Source: Phytophthora colocasiae (Eukaryota; Oomycota; Peronosporomycetes; Peronosporales; Peronosporaceae). Taken from it: a stretch of 64,000 nt of DNA. Below, in pieces: positions 30,687-41,714 of the stretch. The notes below the pieces were generated by a model. The model made no database searches, was not told the origin of the DNA, and was given only the letters and a program-made list of their open reading frames with translations. Within the stretch, counting starts at the first letter, position 1. Every line of letters begins with the position of its first letter. Location of the stretch: NCBI GenBank assembly GCA_018806915.1, contig JAGKQI010000090.1:558001-622000 (forward strand). The letters run 5' to 3'. A program made the position numbers and the translations under genes.

Positions 30687-31289
30687 TTTTTGCGCAGAAT
30701 GGGTACTGTGTACCAGTTGTGTTCTCAGCTTGTACGATTAGAATTACGAAAAAATCGCATGCGATTTCGCTCCAAAATGGCATGCGATTTCGACAAAAGA
30801 GTCGCACAGGGGTCTCAGAATTGAACGCTATCCGAGCTGCAGTCCGCACTATCATAATTGGAAAAACACAAAGCGATCATCCAACGCGTCGATCGCTCAT
30901 CGCTGCGTGCCAACGGCATTGCGGTCCCTGGTATGACACCGAAGTCCTTGATCTTTTTGCAGTCGCTATCCTCGTGGAAGAGCTGGACGAGGAACTTGGC
31001 GGTACCCCTTTGATGACTAGGAAGAGCTGATCCCTGTCGATTCAAGCGTCGATGAACTCTTCGATCTATTCTTTTGCGGAGATACTTGTCGACAAGAAGC
31101 AACGTGCAGCGCAGCCATGAGTTGGTAGAACAGTATTTATAATATATAATGTAGTATACCCGTACGGTAGTATATCCCTAAGGTTAGAGATGATTTACGT
31201 CATGATGTGCACGAGAGCGTTACCAGACACGATGCGCGCAAGTGGGTCAAATAACACGGCTCGAGTGGCAGAAAAAAACTACATCGCAA
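30687..31289. other. Upstream region of the INTS4-like gene and repeat border
   Basis: No gene. It holds the palindrome at 30752 and, from about 31140, AT-rich sequence that leads into a decayed retroelement. Confidence 0.45.
30752..30792. promoter_or_regulatory. Palindrome and direct repeat upstream of the INTS4-like gene
   Basis: AAATCGCATGCGATTT (30752-30767) is a perfect 16 bp palindrome 65 bp upstream of the start codon. The segment GCATGCGATTTCG occurs at 30757-30769 and again at 30780-30792, 23 bp apart. Position and symmetry suggest a transcription factor site; no factor can be named. Confidence 0.45.
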
Positions 31290-34200
31290 TCAAAGCAGGC
31301 GAATGCTCGCAAAGGATATCAGGTCGGACAGGTTAAGCAGGACAGGTAGGTCCGACAGTGTTTTAAGTGCGGTGATCAGGCTCATGGTGTTTTCCAGTGG
31401 GAGATCGCTAGCCCCGTGGAGGCAAAGGAGCACTATGAAAAGAGCACCGGCCGCAAAGTCGCAAAACCTGTACTGACTGTGAGCGCTAGAAACTGAGGAT
31501 GGCTGGACGTCGTCAGCGATACTATGCAAGGTAAAGGAGCTTGTTGAGACCTGGATCACGCCGGACAGTGCAGCAGAAATGTCTATCGTCACAACTAAAT
31601 TGCTAAAAGCTCTCTCGGAATATGGCTAAACTATATCGAAATTACGGAGCACGCTGGTGTGACTGGCATTGGCGATAAACCCGTAACAGTGAAGAACAAA
31701 GTGAGGCTGAATTTAAGATTCACGACACCAAGGGGACCACTAATTCCGCACAACGTGATCTGCTCGGTGACTGACCGTCTACCACCGGGAGTTGGTGAAT
31801 TGTTGCTATCGAAGTGGATCATGCAGAAACTAGGTTACAGTCCCGAAAAACTGTTAGCTGGGGGCACGGCAGGTAAGCGAGGCGTGGGATATGGGAGATG
31901 TCGACGATGGTCCTCTGGGTAAGGCCGCCAGTGTACTACCCTACGCCAGAAGTGCTGAGAACCCGATTCCGACACCTGAGGAGGCTGACCTCGTGAAAGA
32001 GGAATATCAGGCATGCTTTCTTGACTTCTCCACCGGAATGGAACAGGAACACGCCGAGATAAGGTTAATATTGCTCGAGAAAGTTGATGAGGCACGTAAA
32101 TTGGGTGCGAACGAAGAATTTCTTCAGGAGTTGCAGCAAATTTTGATGCAGTTCATTGACGTGTTTCGCATCATTATTGGCAGGGACCCTCCGGTCGATA
32201 TGCCACCTATGGAAGTGAAATTGAAACCTGGTGCAGTACCAGTGAAATGCCGAGCTTGCCGATACTCGCCTGCTCATCGTGAATTCCTAAAAAAAATACG
32301 TTGACGCCTTATTTGCAGCTGGGCTATGCTACCGAAACCCAAAAAGCAGTTGATGCTCGCCTCCGTTGGTGGTGAATAAGCCTGGGCGAACGCATTTAGT
32401 ATGACAGTGGATGTTCGAGGGCCCAACGAATGTGTTGAGACGATCGTGTGGCCAATACCGTGGATCCTCTCGGTGCTTCTCGTTAGACCTTTTTTAAGGG
32501 ATTTTGGCAGTTTGCTATGGCAGTGTGGTGTCAGCGGATCTATTCAATCCTGACCGAAGAAGGGGTCATTACACCCACGCGCGTCCTGAGGGGGGGAACC
32601 AACAGCGTGGCTTGTGCACAATCGACTGTCCAGGAGATGTTCTCGGAGCTATTTTACAACGGTTTGATGATTTGGATTGATGATCTACTTGGCTACGAGG
32701 AGAGTGATGAGGCCCTACTGGGGTTACTGAAGAAGGTGTTGCAAATATGCGCTGACAAGGGTTTGAAACTCAATCCAAAGAAGTGTCATTTTTATTTAAG
32801 AGTAGCACTTTGGTGTGGCCAGGTCGTCTCACGAGAAGGCGTTCGACACGACCCTGTCAGGATTGACGCTCTGGCAAAACTCCCAGCACCGACAACAGAA
32901 CAGGAGCGGCAATAATTCGTTTGCGCACTTCCTTCTTTTAACAAGCTAGTTTATCCAATAGTAAAAATGAAGGAGAAGGGGAATGACCAGGCTGGTGTGC
33001 GAAAGAAGACCGAAGTTCAGGCCGTGAAGCTCAGTGACGTCGGTTGTGTTGAAAGATGCAAGCTTGCGTTGAAAAATGCACTGCAATTGGCGCGCCCGGA
33101 CCCTGAAAAGCTCCTTACTGTCTTCACGGATGCTAGTGACGACCATTGGGGGTCCGCAATTACCCAGATTCTCCGAGATCAAGCTCAGCGACCAATTAGT
33201 GAGCAGGAACATGAACCGTTGATGATGTTGAGCGGATCATTCTCAGGGGCAGCACGCCGATGGGCTATAGTGGAAATAGAAACTTACGCGATACTGGAAA
33301 CTTGTCGATTATCTGCTTCATCGACCAGATGGGTTTGCACTGTTCACGGACCATCGAAACTTGTGCTACATTTTTAACCCACATAGTATCGCGACGTCTA
33401 TGGCCAAATACACCGCGGACAAAGTGCATCGCTGGTCCTGCTGATGGGTTACCAGTACGAAATCCATGATATCGCTGGTGACGACAACGTGTGGGCAGAC
33501 TTATTATCGAGATGGGGCTCGTCTTTCAAGACGGTTTGTGCAATTTGGCAAGTGTACTACCACTTTCTCCATAGCTGGAAGCCAACTTTGTCTGGCCAAC
33601 GCTTCAAGGTATTTCAACTCTCAGAATTCAGCGCAACCACCAAGAGGTATGGAGCAGTGTCAAGATGATTTATTGTGGAAAGATGGAGACGGCTGCATCT
33701 GGATACAGGACGATGCAACAGATCTGCAAGTCTGTGCGCGTGTTGTTGGACATTTTGGCATTGCGGGACGCCGAGGCGCTGCGGTAACGCTGCAGCAGAT
33801 CAGTGATCGATTTGTGTGGACCGACATACAGAAGGACGTTGAGTTTTTTGTTCGAAGAAATCTACACTGTGCTAGTACGCTTGGAGGTCCGCCTCAAGCA
33901 CCGATTCTCGGTGAAGCTATTCATGCAGACTGCCCTAACGAGTTAATCCATTGGGACTTCTTGTATTTAGGGGAGAGTGTCACGAACCAGGAATACGTGT
34001 TGGTCATCAAACACGACGCATCCAAGTTTACGTGGCTTTTGCCGAACGAGACGGCAGATGCAGATGCTACGTTTACAGGTCTAATGGAGTGGTTTGCGTC
34101 TTTTGGAGTGTGCCGAAGCTGGGTTAGCGATCAGGGCACCCACTTCAAGAACAAGACAATCGAATCTTGGCAACATGCACTCAGCGCGCACCATAACTTC

Positions 34201-35046
34201 ACTACGGCACGCTGTCCTTGGGCTAACGGGACAGTTGAAGTGATAAGGAGAGAAGTACTACGCTGCTGTCACGCATTGCTGTCCGAGTGGAGGCGGCAGC
34301 CGAGTGGATGGCCCCGAGTAATCAAGATCGTGCAGATGGTGCTAAACAACTCGCCGTCGCCATCACTGGGCGGAATAGAGCCTATCACTGCAATGACGGG
34401 ACTGACAGCTATGGGACCAACTGAACATATTGCGCTACCTGGGCCTATTAAGACAACTACACTGGAGCAAATACAGGCTTCCTAGCGCGAAAATGTTGAT
34501 CGTATAAAGCAGGCACTAGAAGAGATGCACAAACAATGCATCAGAGTAAATTCGAATGTGCGAGCTGCTTGCCGTGCTAGTCACGGCAACAAGAAAGGCT
34601 CTACGATGGCACAATTCGGCATTGGGAATTTTATGTTGTATACTGGTGTGTGGCAACACGCGAACTTGAAGTGGTGTGGTCCAGCGACCGAGACCGTGTC
34701 AAATTGGATATTCTTGAGCCAAAACTTAGTAACAGGGCAAAAGCGGGAGGCGCATACTAGTCGCCTAAAATTCTATGCGGACGAGTCGCTGAACGTGACG
34801 GAGAACCTTATATTGCACATCGCCCACAACAGCGAAGGCCACGTGGTGGACAACTTGGTGGAGGCACGTTACAATCGACACGAAAAGCGCAATGAGATCT
34901 AGGTCCACTGGCGACGTCTGAGCAAACACGAAGACTCGTGGGAACCCGCATACGTTCTGTTGCAGGATGTCCCTGCTGTGGTTAATGCTTTCGTTCACAG
35001 TAACGCAAAGCTGGCACTGTTGCGCAAGGCGCTACAAGTCAAGTAG
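31290..35046 (+). mobile_element. Decayed Ty3/Gypsy element
   Basis: Successive fragments in Gypsy order with stops and frame changes: a possible protease/RT linker (31659-32304, with PPMEVKLKPGAVPVKCR), RT (32517-32915, catalytic block GLMIWIDDLLGY), RNase H (33100 region, VFTDASDDHWG), integrase (33466-34485; VSDQGTHFKN and CPWANGTVEVIRREV mark the core) and a chromodomain-like end (VDNLVEARYNRHEKRNEI, then after a stop HWRRLSKHEDSWEP) to about 35046. The GPY part lies near 34600. No LTRs could be defined. The element is old compared with the two intact ones. Confidence 0.8.
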
Positions 35047-35795
35047 CGACAGCAGCTCTCGGTGTGGAGCGCTTGCATATCTACATGGAAAGATATCCGC
35101 GAGGGAGAATTGTTGTAGTTGAAGCTACATCGTCTTGGAGTTGCTGGGGTCAAGCCTTGTTCCGAAGTTCTGCTTGCCGTGACTTCTGTTTGGGCGTTGG
35201 TTCTCCGAATGTCTAATAATCTTTCCAGCAGATCCGGATCATTTCCGAGCTTTTCGACTATCAATGCGTCTGTATTGAGGGCAGATCGAGGAGTAACGCG
35301 ACGACGTTGCTGCGGCTCAACTTGTACTCCCATGTCTCTTTCTGTACCGAGATAACTGGCATCTCTATGGCGCTTGGAACCTGGTCGAGGTTCCGATAAT
35401 GGTGCTACGGTGTCTTCTACGTCTTGAGGGCGCGAATCATCATCGATAAAAGGACCAAATAATTCCAAACCCCCCTCTGGTCCAAGAAAGTCAGCCGTAA
35501 TAACTTGACTTGAATGGTCAATGGGCATGATGCAGAACGACGGACCTACATCGTCTGGTACTGGTAGTCGACCACCATCTACGAAATAAGTGAATTCGAC
35601 TGCATGTTGAAGTGGGAATGTTACCGTCTTACCGGTACTGGGTTTAACCCATTGACACGGTTGATCGGACGCAGAGAAGCTGTCCTCGGTAATTAATCCT
35701 TCGGACATCTCTGCAATATCGTTCGTTGCGACCTCGTTGTTACGTCCGCGTACACGGTCTAAGAGTGTATTCTGCACATGTTCAATGTCAGACAA
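34995..35795 (-). CDS. Hypothetical protein, repeat-associated
   Basis: A 266-residue open frame opposite the end of the decayed Gypsy element. It contains acidic stretches (FIDDDSRPQDVEDTV), a basic patch (RPGSKRHRD) and QQRRRVTPRS. No membrane segment, signal or known domain. An upstream minus-strand frame (36062-35817) may be a related broken piece. It could be a protein of the neighbouring DIRS-like element, but its strand is opposite to the recombinase. Low confidence that it is expressed. Confidence 0.35.
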   Translation of the reverse strand: MSDIEHVQNTLLDRVRGRNNEVATNDIAEMSEGLITEDSFSASDQPCQWVKPSTGKTVTFPLQHAVEFTYFVDGGRLPVPDDVGPSFCIMPIDHSSQVITADFLGPEGGLELFGPFIDDDSRPQDVEDTVAPLSEPRPGSKRHRDASYLGTERDMGVQVEPQQRRRVTPRSALNTDALIVEKLGNDPDLLERLLDIRRTNAQTEVTASRTSEQGLTPATPRRCSFNYNNSPSRISFHVDMQALHTESCCRYLTCSALRNSASFALL

Positions 35796-36899
35796 GCTCC
35801 AGCATCGCGAATGAATTTAACGCGTTCCAAGAGTAGGGCCACCACGGGCGGTACAGGTGATAGGCAATCCACTGTTGTAGTTAAAGGGTCTATGATGAGC
35901 AATTAGCAGCCTTGGTATGTTTAGTATAGGTATCACTGCTCTCTCAGATGTTCGAATTAAGTTCATTACTATAGGTTTTCCTGTGCGAGCACTGATGAGT
36001 AGACTATTAGGAATCATTTGCTGAAGGTAGAATGAACATACATAGCCCAAACTAACTGTCAAGCACTAGAACAATAAAGGTGACCAATAAGAGTCTTGGG
36101 CTTGGCACATCCTCGCGTTTATACCGACATGACACGGCATGCATGTGCCCAGCTCAACATTGGATGTATGATGTTCAATATTTCTACATCTCGTGACTGC
36201 TGTGCGTTCAATCCCACAACAAAATCCCAAATTCAGAGTGCAAAACGAAACAGCAGAGGATGTGACGTCCCATCGGTTCAAGATCTTGGATGGAGTTGTG
36301 GACAGAATTAACAGAGCACAACCGAATTACTGATATGCATCAGGCACGGAAGGAGCATGTGAAGATCATGAGAGAGTCAATAATTTGTTTTTGGACCAGC
36401 AAGGATACGATCAAATGCATTCTCAACAGCAGAGTAGTTGATAATGAAGCCACCATGAGCTGTGACGATTGGAGAACGAGGAAATGGATGGGTAGTGCAG
36501 GCATTATTGACGACAAAGGCAATCCGCGTCGAGGACGAGATTTTCCTCTATTTCAGCCGAGTACATTGATCAAACGAAGAGTTCGTATGTATCGCGCGCA
36601 ACATCCCATGTGGATTACGGCCTCAGTCCTTATGGAGGGACATACCACATATCTACTTGACCGGAACAAACTAGCAGTGCACAGTGAATTCATCCAACGA
36701 TCAACTGCCAGAATTTGTAAGGCTTCTTCGAGGAGAATCGTCATTCGACTATCGCCCGATCAAGGCTCTACACGATCCATCAGGCTCACCTCACTGGCAG
36801 AGGTATCGCCACAGGTTGCGATAGGAGCGTATTGTGAAGGATGGGGTAGAGCCGAGCTGGAAGGCGCGCACAAATCTCGCCTCCACCTAACCATAGCTC
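35796..36899. other. Repeat-derived sequence of unclear origin
   Basis: Lies between the Gypsy remnant and the DIRS-like RT. A plus-strand frame (36290-36916) has no recognisable motif and may be the decayed upstream part of the DIRS-like element. A 20 bp sequence at 36158-36177 recurs at 51964-51983. Confidence 0.4.
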
Positions 36900-38742
36900 T
36901 ACGCTGCGGGCATTAAACATGATTACAAAGCAGCTGCATGAAGGCCAAGATACGAACCGTTATCTGATTCTCGACATCGACTTGCTGTCGATATTGGAAA
37001 GAATTACCTGTCGCCCCTTTGGTGCCATACACAAAGGCGAGGTTGATTAATCTCTTGACGCCCGCATCATCCACGACCTCTTCTTCCCACAGGGAGACTC
37101 CGTCAACGATAACATCATGAGGTGGAAGTTTGTTTGACGGACCTGACGCTCTCGCTCGTCGCTGTCTGGAGGTGACGGATGAGTTCCCAGGAGTGCAACG
37201 AATATCCACTGGGGATGTCAAGGGAGCCTTTCGAAATATTCCCATGTCAGCCTATCATGTCGGCCGCTTCGCCGGGGCGATACCGGAATTGGTGGTGCTG
37301 GTAATTTGATCTTTGTTGTCCGTTTGGCTAGACTAACTCACCTTCCTCCTACTGGGTGGCTGGTGGCGCGATTGGATACCTTTACGCCAGCACAGGGCCC
37401 AAATGGCCCTACCAATCTGAAGATGGTCGAGCTAACTTCGACTGTAAGACGTGGTGTGACGACCACATAGCAATTGAACCCGATATCGGCACCAGGTTGT
37501 CGGAAGCTCAGTTGGCGCTCCGGTCAGCAATGATCACAATACTGGGACTAGAGGCTTGCAACGATGAAAATTTTTCTTCTTGGTTTGAGAAGGGTCGAGC
37601 TCTTGGTCTGGACAGGGACATGCTGGGCCAAACCGTCTCGATGCAGGGAGAAGGGTGTGGCAGTCGCCGATGTCGACGATCATTTTTGCTAACTTGTGTG
37701 TTGGATGGTCGCAGGTTTCTGTCCCGAACGATTGGCGACATCTATCGCATCTTTGGGTGCGTTGCTGCGAGCTGGGGCACTTGCCCAGACTCCCAGGAAG
37801 CAATACTCATGCGCATGGGAGCAATGGTGTGCTTGGCGCGTCATGATGGAGTATAATCCGTGGCTGTCCGCTACCGACAAGAACACGAACGCGGTACAGC
37901 TTAGCGCTTTCGCCGTCTACTTATGAAAGTTCGGCATTAACCGTCAGCGCATCGGCAACACTTACTCGACCATCTGCACAAAGTTGTGTGCAATACGATG
38001 GTACCACCGGAGCACGGCAAGATACGACCCCGGCGTCAACGCGAGTCATGCTATTTTGATACGTGGAATCCGTCGCTTTACTGATCCGGTGGTGAAGCAG
38101 CAACCATTGACCGCACGACTACTCCGATTCATCTTCCAGGACATCGACTTATCGCAGCCGCACGACCAATTACTGAGGGATGGTCTGCTACTTGGATATT
38201 GCTTCTTGCTCAGACGTTCCAAGTACCTCTTCATAGGGAAAAAGATACACAGCTACGTTCTGCGCCTCAAGGCTATCAAATTCCTAAATTTTGATGAGCA
38301 ACCTGTGGCACCTAAGCGAGCCCAAATCGTGGGGATCACGTTGAACGGCGCCAAGAACAACCAGTTCGGCCGGGAGGAGGTGCGGTACCAGTACAGATCC
38401 GGTGACAAATTACTCTGTCCTGTCCGGGCAGCTCGTTGGGTGTACAAGGCGGCAGCGAGACTCGGAACAGCACCAGAAGACCCAGCGCTAGCAATGCCGC
38501 GCAGGGGTATCTCGGCGGAGGAGGTCGCCACTACGATTAAGAATGCAGCGAAGAAATGTGGGCTCAATCCAGCCCAGTATTCGACTCATTCAGTGCGAAC
38601 CGGTGGGGCAACAACACTGCTCAATGCCGGGGCTGATCGACTAGTCATTAAGCTCACGGGCCGATGGCTTTCGAATGCCTTCGAAGACTACCCCGTTTTG
38701 ACAGCAAAGGAGACCGCGCATTTATCGCGGGACATGTGCTAA
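36900..38742 (+). mobile_element. DIRS-like retroelement remnant (RT plus tyrosine recombinase)
   Basis: The RT fragments show the DIRS-type blocks RPFGAIHKG, ARIIHDLFFPQGDSVND (near 37060), GDVKGAFRNIP (near 37211) and WCDDHIAIEPD (near 37452). They lie in three frames, so the RT is broken. A tyrosine recombinase frame follows. The RT-recombinase order without a D,D,E integrase is diagnostic for DIRS/Ngaro-group elements. Terminal and internal complementary repeats were not found, so the element is truncated or its ends are too diverged to see. Confidence 0.75.
37690..38742 (+). pseudogene. Tyrosine recombinase of the DIRS-like element
   Basis: The N-terminal core-binding part (TPRKQYSCAWEQWCAWR, near 37790) is in one frame to a stop at 37924. 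The catalytic part continues in frame from 37984, about 250 residues. Catalytic residues read LLRRSKYL (first Arg), HSVRTGGATTLLNAGAD (His-x-x-Arg) and LTGRWLSNAFEDYPVL (Trp in place of the last His, and the nucleophile Tyr). The catalytic half is therefore intact although the whole chain is broken by one in-frame stop. Confidence 0.7.
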
Positions 38743-39164
38743 AGATCAGGTGCGCCGCGCCAGCCAAATCAAGTGGGGCAGCCGCCCCGCCACGCCCTCA
38801 GTGGTGGCACAATGCATGAACTACATTTTTGCCCCAACGGAAGCATTGTTGGAAAAACCAATTGAACATATAGTGTGGGATGTTCAAGAGCCAAAGAAAT
38901 TTGGCAAGAATGCCTTCCCCGATGGCTAGGTGATTATACTCATCAGAAGGAGATCACGCAGCTCATATCTCATTTGGCCACCAGAAAAGCACCCCCAGCA
39001 TCTTCTGACTTCGTGAAGGAGGCGTCACGAACCATCCCTTACTGGGAGGTCGGACATGATGAAGCACTGCAAGTGATTTGGAGTATTTGGACAGCGTGCA
39101 CGCACACTATGGATCATTCGGAATAGAGAGATATTCGACGGTGAAATCATTACACGGCAGGAAG
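38743..39164 (+). mobile_element. LINE (non-LTR) ORF2 C-terminal remnant, left part
   Basis: The frame from about 38860 reads TYSVGCSRAKEIWQECLPRW, the zinc-binding C-terminal module that ends many LINE reverse transcriptases. It continues with ALQVIWSIWTACT and, after a shift, WIIRNREIFDGEIITRQE. The 12 kb Gypsy element interrupts it at the AAGC duplication. The right part resumes at 51216. Confidence 0.6.
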
Positions 39165-40755
39165 CTGTGGTGGAGCGGATCTGGCCAAAATCTGGTTGAG
39201 GCCGATCGCGATCGCCACTTGTGCCCAGACACCGACTAACGGAGGGGGTCCCCCGATGATCCGTGATCTTGTTGCGTGTAGTGTTCACCTTGTGTACCCG
39301 TCGGTAGGCGGGTTACGCTCTTCCAGGTAACTTCTGAAGATGTCTTGGGACGAGAAGAATGTCTTGGGTGACGCAGGGGTGAGGAGATAGCGTGGGAATA
39401 CTTCACTCTACCTCGATGGGGTTGATCCGGGTCACAGGCGAATACTCGAGCCTTGATCCGGTCGCCTGATCTTCGATCTAGGTCTTCCAAAGGTCCAATG
39501 TTGGGGATCTGGTCCCTTCCTTTACGATGCTTGCCGCTTCCTATAGCGGGTGTCTTGATGGGTTGAGAGTCGACGAGATCGTCAGGCCAAGCAGCCAATT
39601 CCTTCCGATCCGTAGTTCGCACGTAAAGGATAGATCACTAGATAGGGTAAAACTGGCCAATGTATTATCCAGAATTAACCTCTATGCTAGATCTCTTCTC
39701 CTTACCTTCTTGATGCTGGTAGGCCAATGTAATTCCCGGTTCCAGTCTTGGATGAAGGCACTTGTGAGGTCCAGAGCAAATTCGATTCTGTTTATGATTA
39801 TTCCTATGTCTACTAGTCCCATCCTCATCCGCTATCCTACGATCACCTGACATCCGGCTACACAGCTGCCCTTCCGATCTTCGATCTCGATCTCACCTAA
39901 CCCCTGATCGCGATCTCGATCTACCGATCTGTCGATCTGCCGATCTGCCGATCTGTCGATCTCGATCAGCCGATCTGCTTATCAGCCGATCTCGATCAAC
40001 CATCTCGATCATCGATCTTGATCATCGATCTCGGTCATCGATCTCGGTCATCGATCTCGATCATCGATCTTGATCATCGATCCCGATCATCGATCTCGGT
40101 CATCGATCTCGGTCATCGATCTCGATCTCGATCTCGATCTCGATTGGCAGTCTTGATCAGCTGCTCTGAACAGTAGTCTTGACCATAGCCTTGATCGGCC
40201 AGCTTGAACAATGATCCTGATCGGCAATCTTCTCACCTGATCTCGAATCCCTGCGTTGTCGACATTCCAGGTCTTGATCTCCTTGGACTTGAACACCGCT
40301 CCCCATGCGACCAATGCTGCCACCATGTCCTCTCGGCAGCATCTCACGGTTACGTCGTCACCGATCCACCATAGATCGCTCCGGTCCCGATCCGCTGCCG
40401 CCTTGATCTCCTTCTCATGACTGCTGAATCGACTGGATCCTCGGTGATCTTCACTCCTGGGGTGTCACGTGTACCTCTCCATCGAGGATCACAGTCTTTC
40501 GACCTCAAGAATATCTGTCGACGCTGATCATCAGCAGATCACACTTTGACTTGGACTGAGTATACAGTATACACTCGAAGCGTGATCGAGAAATATCCAC
40601 CCATATCTGCAGTGATCATGGGTTTACAGCACCGGATCAAGCGAGATCTCACTGAACTAGCGTCGTCCAAAGTGATCGGAAGCAGCCATCGGTCCACCAT
40701 ACTAATCCCATGTATTTCTCGAGTAAGTACGAAAATTCGAGATGTGCTTTACCAC
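39165..40755 (-). repeat. 3' LTR of the 12 kb element
   Basis: 1591 bp, the downstream LTR in the element's own direction. It contains the GATC-rich microsatellite at about 39880-40147. Confidence 0.95.
39880..40147. repeat. GATC-rich microsatellite in the LTR
   Basis: Runs of CGATCT, CGATCA and related hexamers and dodecamers, about 270 bp. The other LTR has the same block at 50341-50606, shorter by 12 bp (two hexamers less of CGATCT near the end). It produces spurious Arg-Asp frames on the opposite strand. Confidence 0.9.
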
Positions 40756-41714
40756 ATCCGCCCCCAGTTCGCAAGTTGTATCACACGGGGATTCACTTCG
40801 AACTCGCTGCATTAGAAACGACTGGTATTGACGTATGCAGTGAACCGTGACGAAAACCTCATTCAGTCCGGTGGACTACAACGTAATCTGTAATCGAGCA
40901 ATGTCCTCTTGTCTTGTTGTTCCCGCAGGAAAAAGGATAATACACCGGCGCTCCCGGCACAGCTACCTAGTTGGTGCCCCATACTCAAAGAAATTCGGCG
41001 ACGTTCGACGTGATTGAGGTCGTAATATAGTACGTCCCATCGTATCAACTTCAGATGGGTACAAAACGTCGGAGATGTAATGTTGGGCGTGATCAAGTGC
41101 AGCTGGTACGTCATCTCGACACGTCACCTGTGATAAGCTTGATACGAACTTGTTCTTGAACAAATGATCGTAAATAAGCAATATCGACTCGGTGTTTCGC
41201 GTGATTGAGCCAAACTTGCACTCGGTATTGTCATATCCAGCCCTCACTGCCGATCTCGATACACCCAGCATGATCACCTCCAATGTTCCGCGATATCGAG
41301 GTGTCAGCTCTATCTAAGTTCAAGCATCACTTACGGTGGACAGTAAAATAAGTCCAATACTCAATGTTGGCCTGCTTCTGAGGCAATTCGCACAATACGA
41401 CCAGGCCCACACTCGATCTTCGTTTTGGGTATCGCATCCTTCATCAGTCCCCAGTCCTTGATAATAACCCACGTAATTTTCCAACTCCAAGGATCCGCGT
41501 TCTTCTCCATACTTGCTCCATAGTTTCGATCTCCATTTAACATCTTCGAAATCTCCACACCTTCCTTCCAATCACTCCGGTTTCACATGCATATACAAGA
41601 AAAATATAAAATCTCCACGGAAAATATAAAATCTCCACATCCGATCCAGATAGACATCCAGATCTGCATCCGCGATCTCGGCGTTGTGACCTGGTCACCT
41701 CGCCCTCTTCACGT
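40756..41714 (-). other. 3' non-coding region of the 12 kb element with polypurine tract
   Basis: About 960 bp between the integrase stop and the 3' LTR without coding potential. On the minus strand it ends AACTGGGGGCGGA directly before the LTR, a likely polypurine tract for plus-strand priming. Confidence 0.6.

Noticed and set aside
40087..40347. Frames ending in Arg/Ser/Asp repeats in both LTRs
   Set aside because: They come from the GATC microsatellite and lie in LTR sequence.
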